From: Rahnella ecdela
GTDB taxonomy: Bacteria > Pseudomonadota > Gammaproteobacteria > Enterobacterales > Enterobacteriaceae
Assembly (NCBI RefSeq): GCF_019049625.1
Contig: NZ_JAFMOY010000118.1
Location: forward strand, 1-64,000
DNA: 64,000 bases
Direction of reading: 5' to 3'
In this document: in pieces, positions 18,208 to 26,227 of the stretch
Layout of the letters: the number at the start of each line of letters is the position of its first letter
How positions within the stretch are numbered: position 1 is the first letter of the stretch
The notes under the pieces: model-generated
What the model saw: only the letters and a program-made list of their open reading frames with translations
Database searches by the model: none
Told to the model about the DNA's origin: nothing
Position numbers and translations under genes: made by a program

Positions 18208-19374
18208 ATGCAAAACATCACCCTGACACAAGAAGAAGCACAACGCCGTCTGGTTCGTCCCGAAGACCGGGTTTCCTGTAGCGTGGCGTTTATCGACTGC
18301 AAACTGCCCGGTTCACACCTGAAACAGAACTTTTCCTTCGTCGGTCCCGGCGTGACCCAGTCCGCCTCGCAGGTGGTGAATATCCCTGAAGCGCACGGTT
18401 TTAACATTGGTGCGGCGGCGATGCCTAAAGGCGTGACCAACAACCTGCATCTGCATTTCACCGCCGAAGTGTTTCTGATCCACGAAGGCAGCTGGCGTTT
18501 CCGCTGGGGCGCGCACGGCGAACATGAAGCCGAGTTCAGCGCACCGGCCATTTTGTCGATCCCGACCTGGATTTTCCGTGGCTTTACCAACGTCAGCCCG
18601 CAGGAAACTAACGGATTGGTATTTACCGTTCTTGGCGGCGATAACACTGGCGGGATTATCTGGCATCCGTCGATTCTGGATGCCGCCAGCGAACACGGGC
18701 TGTATCTGAGTCGTGACAATATGCTGATAGAAGTCGAAGCGGGCAGCCCGCCACCGGCTAAATCAGAACTTTTGCCGCCGCTGGCTGCTGAACATATCGC
18801 CGCCCTGCGTGATTATTCTGTTGAGGAGATGAGCCGCCGCGCCGTGACCGGTGAACAGCGAGCCTGGTCGCAGAACGCCCTGCTGGATTCGGTGCTGCCC
18901 GGCCACGGCGCAGAACTGGCACCGGTGATTGGTTACGGCATTTCACAAGACCGCAGCTCTGCCCCGCCGATACTCAACCCGCACGGATTTTCCGTTGAGT
19001 GGTTGCGCATTCAGAACCAGCATTGTGTCGGGCGGCACCTCTGTCCCGACGTGCAGGTTTTAATGGTATTTAAGGGGACGCTGGAAGTGACCTACAACCA
19101 TGATGGCGAAGAAGTAACCATCGTCGCCGCAGAGGGTTCCGTGGTATCTGTTCCGGGCAACAGCTGGCGCAGTTATCGTGCAATTGACGGTGAAATGGAA
19201 GCCACGCTAACCACCCGCGGGGATCATCGTAAACGCCTTTACTGGGATGCAGACATCATTGCGCGGGCATCTCAGGAAGATCGTTGTGTGGATCCCGACG
19301 GATATCTTGCGACCGCCAGCCTTCTGCCATCCACGGCGCGAAGAGCGGGTGATAAAATCGCGCACGCCATCTGA
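18208..19374 (+). CDS. Bicupin domain protein
   Basis: 388 residues with two cupin barrels. The first is around residues 60-150: NLHLHFTAEVFLIHEGSWRFRWG, with a His-x-His and Glu metal set. The second is around residues 265-340: QVLMVFKGTLEVTYNHDGEEV, with metal residues less complete. The layout recalls gentisate-dioxygenase-like bicupins, but I see no decisive dioxygenase signature, and an isomerase or an accessory role is equally possible. A clear AAAGGAGAAA site lies upstream. It is the last gene of the right arm. Closely packed with the aldolase gene (23 bases), so probably cotranscribed. Confidence 0.75.
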   Translation: MQNITLTQEEAQRRLVRPEDRVSCSVAFIDCKLPGSHLKQNFSFVGPGVTQSASQVVNIPEAHGFNIGAAAMPKGVTNNLHLHFTAEVFLIHEGSWRFRWGAHGEHEAEFSAPAILSIPTWIFRGFTNVSPQETNGLVFTVLGGDNTGGIIWHPSILDAASEHGLYLSRDNMLIEVEAGSPPPAKSELLPPLAAEHIAALRDYSVEEMSRRAVTGEQRAWSQNALLDSVLPGHGAELAPVIGYGISQDRSSAPPILNPHGFSVEWLRIQNQHCVGRHLCPDVQVLMVFKGTLEVTYNHDGEEVTIVAAEGSVVSVPGNSWRSYRAIDGEMEATLTTRGDHRKRLYWDADIIARASQEDRCVDPDGYLATASLLPSTARRAGDKIAHAI

Positions 19375-19404
19375 CCTCGTTTCTGCGACCTTCAGGCTAA
19401 CTTT

Positions 19405-19443
19405 GCACAGGGTTACCCCCAGATTTTGTGGATAACCTTGTGC
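19405..19443. repeat. Inverted repeat containing a consensus DnaA box
   Basis: GCACAGGGTTA (19405-19415) and TAACCTTGTGC (19433-19443) are complementary at 10 of 11 positions around 17 bases. The loop side holds TGTGGATAA (19427-19435), the complement of the DnaA consensus TTATCCACA. It lies between two convergent genes, so it may simply be a weak terminator. Confidence 0.45.
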
Positions 19444-19485
19444 GGTTGGGATAAGTACAAAAGCACTTCTCCTCTTCTTAACTTT

Positions 19486-19974
19486 TCACCGTCTTAAATG
19501 CCGGGTCGGTAATGCCGTGGTGTATTTGACCTGACTGAGGGCAAAACTTGAGCGGATGCTGGCGACGCCTTCAATCTGAGTGAGACATTCAGTGATCAGC
19601 AGCTGATATTTTTGCAGATTTTCCACCACGATCCGCAGCAAAAAGTCTGATTCTCCGGTCATCAGATAGCATTCCATCACCTCGGGACGATCGCTTATCG
19701 CATCGGTAAAATGATTCAGCGAGTCTTTATCCTGTTGCTTCAGAGACACATGCACAAACACATTCACCGCCAGCCCGAGACTGAGCGGATCGACCAGCAT
19801 CACCGAGCCACGCAGCACGCCTTTCTCTTTCATCTCCGTCACTCTTCGCCAGCACGGAGACGCAGATAAACCAATACGCTCGGCTAATTCGGCATTGCTG
19901 ATATCAGCATTCGTCTGCAGCAGATCCAATATGTGCAGACTGGTTTCGTCCAGCTCAACGGCATTGTCAGGCAA
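19486..19974 (-). CDS. Lrp/AsnC family regulator
   Basis: 162 residues. Helix-turn-helix ILDLLQTNADISNAELAERIGLSASPCWRRVTEMKEKGVL occupies about residues 15-55, with the family's SPCWRRV recognition helix. The RAM ligand domain follows (VFVHVSLKQQ to MTGESDFLLRIVV). Divergent from the EamA transporter gene, starting 128 bases from it, so it most likely regulates that exporter in response to an amino acid, as many local Lrp/AsnC proteins do. Confidence 0.9.
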   Translation of the reverse strand: MPDNAVELDETSLHILDLLQTNADISNAELAERIGLSASPCWRRVTEMKEKGVLRGSVMLVDPLSLGLAVNVFVHVSLKQQDKDSLNHFTDAISDRPEVMECYLMTGESDFLLRIVVENLQKYQLLITECLTQIEGVASIRSSFALSQVKYTTALPTRHLRR

Positions 19975-20102
19975 AATTATTCTCCATTAGCATTCTTTCA
20001 GAACAGAATTACCCATAATAATGATTCTGATGGACAATAAGAACAGTTTTTCCACCACCGGAAAAATAGAATATCCCTCTGATAAAAAAGAGAGTGTTCT
20101 GT

Positions 20103-21041
20103 ATGCGCCAGGAAAATAGTTCAGCAATTAACGTAAGCTCCGGTTCCTCATCAATGAAAGGCACCGTGTGCTGGCTTTTGGTCATGGTGTTGTTGTGGGG
20201 GCTGAGCTGGCCTGCCACCAAACTGGCGCTCAATGAAGTGCCGCCATTGTGGCTCGGGGCCATCAGGTTCGGCAGCGCTGGCGTTTGCCTGTTTATCTTC
20301 GTTGCCTTCAAAAAACAACTTCGCTTGCCCGCGAAAAGCGACCTGCCGATTGTGCTGAGCATCGGGGTTTTACAGATGGTGGTGTTCACCGGTTTGGGCA
20401 TGATTGCCATGCAATATACCGATACCAGTCATGCGGTTTTACTGGCTTATACGACGCCTTTATGGGGCATTGTCTCTTCGTGGCTACTGCTGCGCCATAC
20501 TCCCACCGCCATACAAATCTGCGCCCTGGTTATCGGTCTGGCAGGCATCGGTTTGATTTGTTCACCGCTGGAAATGGACTGGTCAAAACCCGGCGTAGTG
20601 ATGGGATGCGCGTTTCTGATCACGGGTGCTATTTCCTGGTCGCTGGTGATTGTGCATGTCAGACACCATAAATGGACGGCCACGCCTTTGTCGCTGGCCC
20701 CGTGGCAAATGCTGATCGCCACCCTGCCCCTGATTTGTATTGCCCGGCTGATTGATGGTTCGCCGCTAGAGATCCATCTCAACAAGGGGCTCCTCGGGTT
20801 ACTCTTTTTCATTGGCCCGATCGCCACATCCGTGTGCTTCGTGATTTCTTCCGAATACGGTCGCCGGATAAGCGTTTTCGCTATGTCCAACTTCACCCTC
20901 GGCGTACCGCTTATCGGTGCGCTGGCATCAATCGTGTTGCTCGGCACGTCTTTATCTGGTCTGTTCCTCTTCGGTCTGGCACTGGTTTTCGCCGGAGTCT
21001 CCATGACCGCATTTTCCTCTGCGAAGCGCCAGCAGGGATAA
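20103..21041 (+). CDS. EamA/DMT family exporter
   Basis: 312 residues with about ten hydrophobic segments and the two EamA repeats of the drug/metabolite transporter superfamily. WGLSWPATKLALNEVPPLWLGAIRF is the classic first repeat opening. Three starts are possible: GTG 20094, ATG 20103 and ATG 20154. I chose 20103 because AGAGAG lies at the right distance; the first 15-17 residues then form a polar tail before helix 1. Inner membrane; likely exports an amino acid or related metabolite under control of the divergent Lrp/AsnC gene. Confidence 0.85.
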   Translation: MRQENSSAINVSSGSSSMKGTVCWLLVMVLLWGLSWPATKLALNEVPPLWLGAIRFGSAGVCLFIFVAFKKQLRLPAKSDLPIVLSIGVLQMVVFTGLGMIAMQYTDTSHAVLLAYTTPLWGIVSSWLLLRHTPTAIQICALVIGLAGIGLICSPLEMDWSKPGVVMGCAFLITGAISWSLVIVHVRHHKWTATPLSLAPWQMLIATLPLICIARLIDGSPLEIHLNKGLLGLLFFIGPIATSVCFVISSEYGRRISVFAMSNFTLGVPLIGALASIVLLGTSLSGLFLFGLALVFAGVSMTAFSSAKRQQG

Positions 21042-21121
21042 CGAGGTTTTAATACCGCCACGGAAACGGATACGTCTGTGGCTCCCGCTTAAGAATTTTC
21101 CATTTCCCGCACTTATAATTA

Positions 21122-21141
21122 TACTGTGTGCATAACCAGTA
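21122..21141. promoter_or_regulatory. LexA (SOS) box before umuC
   Basis: TACTGTGTGCATAACCAGTA matches the consensus TACTGT-N8-ACAGTA closely, including CTG-N10-CAG. It lies 57 bases upstream of the umuC start, so the gene should be repressed by LexA and induced by DNA damage. Confidence 0.85.
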
Positions 21142-21198
21142 TTTTATGGATACAGAAACAGATGTGGAAAATGAACTCTATTAAGCGGCAGCTGAACC

Positions 21199-22464
21199 AT
21201 GTTTGCCCTCGTTGATGTGAACTCCTTTTACGCGAGTTGCGAAACCGTGTTCAGGCCGGATTTGCGCGGGCGGCCGGTGATTGTGTTGTCGAACAACGAC
21301 GGCTGCGTGATTGCCCGCAACGCGCTGGCTAAAAAGGCGGGGATCCCGATGGGTGCGCCTTTTTTCAAGGCACGCGACGCTATCCGCCAGCACAACGTGG
21401 CAGTGTTTTCGTCGAACTACGCACTGTATGCCGACATGTCGAACCGCGTGATGGAAACGCTGGAACGGCTGGCACCTGCGGTGGATATCTATTCCATCGA
21501 CGAAGCCTTTCTGGATATCACCAATATCGAAAACTGCATCTCGCTGCATGATTTCGGTAAAGAGGTGCAGAAAACCATATGGAAAGAGACGCATCTGTCA
21601 GTCGGCGTGGGGATTGCGCCCACTAAAACGCTGGCAAAACTGGCGAACTATGCAGCGAAAACCTGGAAAGGTACCGGTGGCGTGCTGGATTTATCGCAGA
21701 CAGTCCGTCAGCGAAAACTGATGAATCTGGTGCCGGTGGAAGAAGTCTGGGGCGTGGGGCGGCGCATCAGTAAAAAGCTCAACATGCTCGGGATCACCAC
21801 GGCGCTGCAACTGGCCGACTGCCCTTCTGCGCTGATCCGCAAACATTTCAGCGTCGTGCTGGAACGTACCGTGCGCGAACTGTGCGGCGAATCCTGTCTG
21901 GCTTTCGAAGAATCCGTGCCCACCAAACAGCAGATAATCTGCTCGCGCTCTTTTGGCGAGCGCATTACGGATTATCAGGATATGCGCGAAGCCAGCTGCA
22001 ATTACGCCGTCCGCGCAGCGGAAAAACTGCGCGGAGAACATCAGTATTGCCGCTACGTGTCGGCGTTTGTGAAAACCAGCCCGCACGATCCGAAAGTCCC
22101 CTATTACAGCAATCATGCCGGGATCAAACTTCTGACGCCGACGCAGGACAGCCGCGATATTCTCGCCGCCGCCGTACGCTGTCTCGAGCAAATCTGGAAA
22201 CCCGGTTATCGCTATCAGAAAGGCGGCGTGATGCTGGGCGACTTTTTCAGTCAGGGCGTCGCTCAGCTCAATCTGTTTGATGAATATCAACCCAAAAGAA
22301 ACAGCGAACAACTGATGGCGACGCTGGACGAGTTCCACAAAAAAGGCACCGGCAAAGTCTGGTTCGCCGGTCAGGGGATCCAGCGCGGCTGGTCGATGAA
22401 ACGCGAAATGCTGTCACCGGCCTATACGACAAGGTTTAATGAGCTGGTGAAAGCGAGGGTGTAG
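21199..22464 (+). CDS. umuC: DNA polymerase V catalytic subunit UmuC
   Basis: 421 residues, normal length for this Y-family translesion polymerase. The palm opens with FALVDVNSFYASCE (Asp6), and YSIDEAFLD places the catalytic Asp101-Glu102. The sliding-clamp motif QLNLF is at residues 356-360. In E. coli the enzyme needs two copies of processed UmuD, encoded just upstream. Here no umuD exists: the 157 bases before umuC hold only the LexA box and a 17-codon frame. The polymerase must borrow UmuD from elsewhere or act alone. The gene looks intact throughout. Confidence 0.95.
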   Translation: MFALVDVNSFYASCETVFRPDLRGRPVIVLSNNDGCVIARNALAKKAGIPMGAPFFKARDAIRQHNVAVFSSNYALYADMSNRVMETLERLAPAVDIYSIDEAFLDITNIENCISLHDFGKEVQKTIWKETHLSVGVGIAPTKTLAKLANYAAKTWKGTGGVLDLSQTVRQRKLMNLVPVEEVWGVGRRISKKLNMLGITTALQLADCPSALIRKHFSVVLERTVRELCGESCLAFEESVPTKQQIICSRSFGERITDYQDMREASCNYAVRAAEKLRGEHQYCRYVSAFVKTSPHDPKVPYYSNHAGIKLLTPTQDSRDILAAAVRCLEQIWKPGYRYQKGGVMLGDFFSQGVAQLNLFDEYQPKRNSEQLMATLDEFHKKGTGKVWFAGQGIQRGWSMKREMLSPAYTTRFNELVKARV

Positions 22465-22483
22465 TCCGGGCATCACCCGGACT
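22463..22483. terminator. Hairpin after umuC
   Basis: AGTCCGGG (22463-22470) pairs with CCCGGACT (22476-22483) around CATCA. No T-run follows on either side, so termination is plausible but unproven. It overlaps the umuC stop codon. Confidence 0.4.
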
Positions 22484-22501
22484 GTTGATAACCGGCGGGG
22501 G

Positions 22502-23530
22502 TTATTTCAGGTTTTCGTTAAAGAACGCGGTCAGTTTCGCAAAGGGGATCAGATCGGTGCGGTCGTAAAGATCGACATGACCGGCACCCGGTACGATGTA
22601 CAACTCTTTCGGCTGGCCCGCACGTTTATAGGCATCTTCACTGAATTCTTTTGAATGTGCCTGATCACCGGTGATAAAAAGCATCGGACGCGGCGAAATA
22701 GTCTCAATATCGTTGAAAGGATAGAAGTTCATGAATTTTACGTTGCTGGTCAGCGTCGGGTGCGTCGTCAGTGCAGAAGTTGATCCTGCTGGCGTAAACT
22801 CGCCGCGCGGCGTGCGATAGAAATCGTAAAACTCTTTCTCAATGGGTGAAGAATTTTCATCAATTTTATGCGGCGACCCGCTGGTATATTTCGTTTCACC
22901 GCCGGTAAATTCGGTATAGCGTTGCTCCGCTGCCTCAGCAATGACTTGTTTACGCTGCGCAAGGGTTAACGAATTATTGAGCGCGTGACGATTCGCCGCC
23001 CCCATGTCATACATGCTGACCGTCGCAATCGCTCTCATGCGCGGATCAATTTTCGCCGCACTGATAACGAAACTGCCGCTGCCACAAATTCCCAGCACCC
23101 CGATGCGGTTTCTGTCGATAAACGGGCGCGTGCCGAGGTAATCCACAGCCGCGCTGAAATCCTCTGCATAGATATCCGGTGCGACAGCATTGCGCGGTTT
23201 ACCTTCGCTTTCGCCCCAGAAAGAGATGTCTATCGCCAGCGTGACAAACCCCTGCTCAGCTAACTTTTGCGCATACAAACTGGAGCTTTGTTCTTTCACC
23301 GCCCCCATCGGATGCCCGACGATAATGGCCGCGTTTTTCGCACTTTCATTCATGCCTTTCGGGATAAAAAGACTCCCGGTCACATTCATCTGATACTGGT
23401 TTTTAAACGTCACTTTTTGCAGCATCACTTTATCGCTTTTATAAAAGTTATCTGCACCTTCAGACATATCGGCAGCCGTGGCAGCGAACGAGCTGACCAG
23501 CAGCCCTAATAACATCGTAAACACTCTCAT
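22502..23530 (-). CDS. Exported alpha/beta hydrolase, YcjY-like
   Basis: 342 residues. Start ATG 23530 follows AAGGA and gives a clear signal peptide (MRVFTMLLGLLVSSFAATA-AD); the longer frame from 23602 would bury it. The mature enzyme is a dienelactone-hydrolase-like alpha/beta hydrolase: GHPMGAVKEQSS near the oxyanion hole, the nucleophile elbow GICGSGSFVISAAK with Cys at the usual nucleophile position, an acid near FITGDQAHS, and His in GAGHVDLYD. The role is unknown; a periplasmic esterase or peptidase-like hydrolase is likely. It follows the MFS exporter gene by 68 bases in the same direction and may be cotranscribed. Confidence 0.8.
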   Translation of the reverse strand: MRVFTMLLGLLVSSFAATAADMSEGADNFYKSDKVMLQKVTFKNQYQMNVTGSLFIPKGMNESAKNAAIIVGHPMGAVKEQSSSLYAQKLAEQGFVTLAIDISFWGESEGKPRNAVAPDIYAEDFSAAVDYLGTRPFIDRNRIGVLGICGSGSFVISAAKIDPRMRAIATVSMYDMGAANRHALNNSLTLAQRKQVIAEAAEQRYTEFTGGETKYTSGSPHKIDENSSPIEKEFYDFYRTPRGEFTPAGSTSALTTHPTLTSNVKFMNFYPFNDIETISPRPMLFITGDQAHSKEFSEDAYKRAGQPKELYIVPGAGHVDLYDRTDLIPFAKLTAFFNENLK

Positions 23531-23598
23531 GGAATTATCCTTAATCAGGTATTTCGGTGAATGGACATCAGTTCGTCCGGTTAAAAATACTTGTGTGG

Positions 23599-24786
23599 TC
23601 AATGGTCATTGCGGGAAGTGATAAACGTCAGTCCGGACGCCAGTACCAGCAATGCGGCGCTGACAATAAACGTGCTTTGCCAGCCGATATGGTCAAAGGC
23701 GACTCCGCCTAAGGTCGAACCCAGCGAAATCGACAGTTGCACCACAGCGACCATCAGCCCGCCCCCGGCTTCGGCATTATTGGGGAAGGTTCTCGCCACC
23801 CAGGACCACCAGCCGACCGGTGCTGCCGTTGCCACCAGCCCCCATAACGCCAGCAGAATGATCACGATCCCGGACGAATGGCCAAGAACCATCAGCATGA
23901 TGGCGATGAAGGCCATCAGCAGTGGGATCACCATGAGCGTGAGATAGAAACGCTTATTCAGAAACGTGCCGATCAGTAATGTCCCGGCAAAACCCGCGAC
24001 GCCAATCGCCAGCAAAATGAGGGACAGCATCTCTGCACTGACCCGTGTGACGGTTTCCAGGAACGGGCGGATATAGGTAAACAGCGCAAACTGCCCCATA
24101 AAGAAAATCCCGCACGCAGCCATACCCGCCAGCACTAAAGGATTTTTGAATAACCGAAAAACGTTCCCTGCAGAATTTTTCCTGCTTTCCGGCGCCATAG
24201 AAGGCAGGCTGATCCACTGCCAGATAAAGGCGATCAGCGCGACGGGGACGAGACACAAAAAGGCTCCGCGCCAGCCAATGACGCCCCCCAGATAACTGCC
24301 CAGCGGTGCGGCAATCACAGTAGCCAGTGCATTGCCGCCGTTAAAAATCGCCAATGCGCGAGGAACCTGATCCTGCGGAACCAGCCGCATAGCGACAGCA
24401 GCTGACATTGACCAGAATCCGCCAATGGCCACGCCAATCAGTGCGCGTCCGGTCATGTACGTCGTATAGCCGGGCGCTAAAGCAATCAGCCCGCCGGAAA
24501 AGGCCATCAAAAGCGTCAGCCCTAAAAGCAGCGCCTTGCGGTTGACGTTACCCGCCAGCCGGGAAATCGACAGACTGGTAATTACTGCAAAGCCGCCTGA
24601 GATGGCGATCCCCTGCCCGGCCAGCCCTTCGCTGACACCCAGATCGCGGGCAACAGGTGACAGCAGACTCACCGGCATAAACTCCGAGGCCACTAGCGCA
24701 AATACGCACATCGTTATTGCCCATACCCCGTTCCAGTGCGCGGAGGTTTGGGTGTTCACTACACTTTTCTGTACTGCTGTCGTCAC
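23599..24786 (-). CDS. MFS exporter, NepI-like
   Basis: 395 residues with 12 hydrophobic segments. CVFALVASEFMPVSLLSPVARDLGVSEGLAGQ and GGFWSMSAAVAMRLVPQDQVPRAL closely follow E. coli NepI, a purine ribonucleoside efflux pump, within the DHA1 group. I chose GTG 24786 with AAGGAACC upstream; the ATG at 24846 would place an operator-like inverted repeat inside the gene. It is divergent from the LysR gene at 25024, which probably regulates it. Substrate beyond drug/nucleoside-type export is not predictable. Confidence 0.8.
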   Translation of the reverse strand: MTTAVQKSVVNTQTSAHWNGVWAITMCVFALVASEFMPVSLLSPVARDLGVSEGLAGQGIAISGGFAVITSLSISRLAGNVNRKALLLGLTLLMAFSGGLIALAPGYTTYMTGRALIGVAIGGFWSMSAAVAMRLVPQDQVPRALAIFNGGNALATVIAAPLGSYLGGVIGWRGAFLCLVPVALIAFIWQWISLPSMAPESRKNSAGNVFRLFKNPLVLAGMAACGIFFMGQFALFTYIRPFLETVTRVSAEMLSLILLAIGVAGFAGTLLIGTFLNKRFYLTLMVIPLLMAFIAIMLMVLGHSSGIVIILLALWGLVATAAPVGWWSWVARTFPNNAEAGGGLMVAVVQLSISLGSTLGGVAFDHIGWQSTFIVSAALLVLASGLTFITSRNDH

Positions 24787-24815
24787 TCGCGGTTCCTTTT
24801 TATCGTTCGCAGGAT

Positions 24816-24939
24816 GAATTTTTGGCAAGCCGGTTCCGCTTCTCATTCCTGGGAATAAAAAGTCTAATATCAGAAAGTTGACGTCATAAAACGGAGGGTT
24901 TTATTCCGGTTATTTCGTATTCCGGCTTGCCAAAAATTC
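24816..24939. promoter_or_regulatory. Paired 18-bp inverted sites between exporter and LysR genes
   Basis: GAATTTTTGGCAAGCCGG at 24816-24833 recurs as its exact reverse complement at 24922-24939. One copy lies beside each divergent gene (29 bases from the exporter start, 84 from the LysR start). A perfect 18-base match at this place suggests paired regulator-binding sites, or arms of a looped complex. Confidence 0.6.
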
Positions 24940-25023
24940 TACACGAAGGGTATATTCTTACCAGCTTATGAATACTGAATGGGGTTATAAGCTCAGCTTA
25001 TTAATCGAATTGAGGAAGGTCCG

Positions 25024-25914
25024 ATGAAACGTAATCTCAATGACCTTATTGCGTTTGTAACCGTTGCCCGCGAAGGCAATTTCACCCGCGCGGCAGCGCA
25101 GCTGGGAGTGACGCAACCCGCCCTCAGCCAGACCATTACCGCGCTGGAAAACCGCATGGACATCCGCCTGCTGACGCGGAACACGCGAAATGTTTCACCG
25201 ACGGTGGCAGGCGAGCGGTTATTGCAGGCCATCGGCACCCGTTTTGATGAGATTGAAGCGGAACTCGATATGCTGACAGAAATGCGCGACAAGCCAGCAG
25301 GCACCGTGCGAATCACCTGCGGCCCGCATGTGCTTTCAACGATTCTGTTACCGAAATTATCCGCACTGCTGCGCGAATATCCCGAGATAAAACTGGAGTT
25401 CGATGCCAACCACGGTTTTCGCAACATTGTCGCAGACCGGTTTGACGCAGGTGTGCGACTCGGTGACACCATCGATAAAGATATGATTGCCATGCCGATA
25501 ACCCCTCAGCTGCGCATGGCCGCGGTGGCATCGCCTGAGTATTTGCTCACACACACCCTCCCCCTGACGCCGCAGGATTTGCTGCAACATAACTGCATGA
25601 ATATGCGGATGGCGACGTCAGGCGGGCTGTATGTCTGGGAGTTCGATAACGATGAGGGGCCGGTCAATGTGCGTGTTAACGGACAGCTGACATTCAATAC
25701 TTCTGCACCGATGGTCGACGCGGCATTAGCCGGGCTGGGGATCGCGTTTTTACCGGAAGAAGAGTTCGAGCCCTATATTGCACAAGGGCGTCTGATTCGG
25801 TTTCTGGAACCTTATTGCCGGCCTTTCCCCGGTTATTACCTTTATTACCCAAGCAGAAAACAGCATTCGCCGGCATTTTCACTGGTGATGGAGGCATTGA
25901 AAATGGGGAATTAA
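25024..25914 (+). CDS. LysR family transcriptional regulator
   Basis: 296 residues. The DNA-binding domain is FVTVAREGNFTRAAAQLGVTQPALSQTITALENRM, then an effector domain. The end, [18 protein letters not shown], mirrors the LysR protein at 3510-4403, so the two are relatives in the PgrR-like branch. GAGGAAGGTCCG precedes the ATG as the ribosome site. It is divergent from the NepI-like exporter gene and paired inverted sites sit between them, the usual layout for a LysR activator and its target. Confidence 0.9.
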   Translation: MKRNLNDLIAFVTVAREGNFTRAAAQLGVTQPALSQTITALENRMDIRLLTRNTRNVSPTVAGERLLQAIGTRFDEIEAELDMLTEMRDKPAGTVRITCGPHVLSTILLPKLSALLREYPEIKLEFDANHGFRNIVADRFDAGVRLGDTIDKDMIAMPITPQLRMAAVASPEYLLTHTLPLTPQDLLQHNCMNMRMATSGGLYVWEFDNDEGPVNVRVNGQLTFNTSAPMVDAALAGLGIAFLPEEEFEPYIAQGRLIRFLEPYCRPFPGYYLYYPSRKQHSPAFSLVMEALKMGN

Positions 25915-25967
25915 CCCCTCCCCGCCGGTCAGTCCATCAGGAGTGACCGGGCTTTTGGCCTGATCTG

Positions 25968-25989
25968 CCCGGTGATCTAACTCACAGAT
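25968..25989. promoter_or_regulatory. Likely CRP site upstream of btsT
   Basis: The core GGTGATCTAACTCACA (25971-25986) matches TGTGA-N6-TCACA at nine of ten core positions. E. coli btsT is known to require cAMP-CRP, so a site here fits. It lies about 250 bases before the btsT start. Confidence 0.65.
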
Positions 25990-26033
25990 TTTCTTCCCGT
26001 ACTTTTCCCCTGAACCGTTCATCCCGCCTAATA

Positions 26034-26061
26034 ACCGCTTATCTCTCACTGTGACCGCTGA
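26034..26061. promoter_or_regulatory. Direct repeats, candidate BtsR (LytTR) site
   Basis: ACCGCTTA (26034-26041) and ACCGCTGA (26054-26061) are direct repeats with a 20-base period, about two helix turns. LytTR-type regulators bind such repeats, and the E. coli BtsR motif is, as I recall it, of the form ACC(G/A)CT(C/T)A. They precede btsT, the known BtsR target. Confidence 0.55.
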
Positions 26062-26227
26062 CCAAGTTTCCGCCCTCTGGCGTTAGGAATTTGACACCCT
26101 ATATGCGCAATAAACGTGCGTAACAAACATGCACAAATCAACAGGTTCTCCGCTCTCTGACAGCAGTCCTTAATAAAGAAAACAGAGAGGGGTATTTCGT
26201 CATTTTTTCAAAATAACCGGGTTATTT

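Noticed and set aside
21142-21198. A truncated umuD directly before umuC
   Set aside because: The only frame reaching umuC is 17 codons (from 21162) and shows no UmuD motif.
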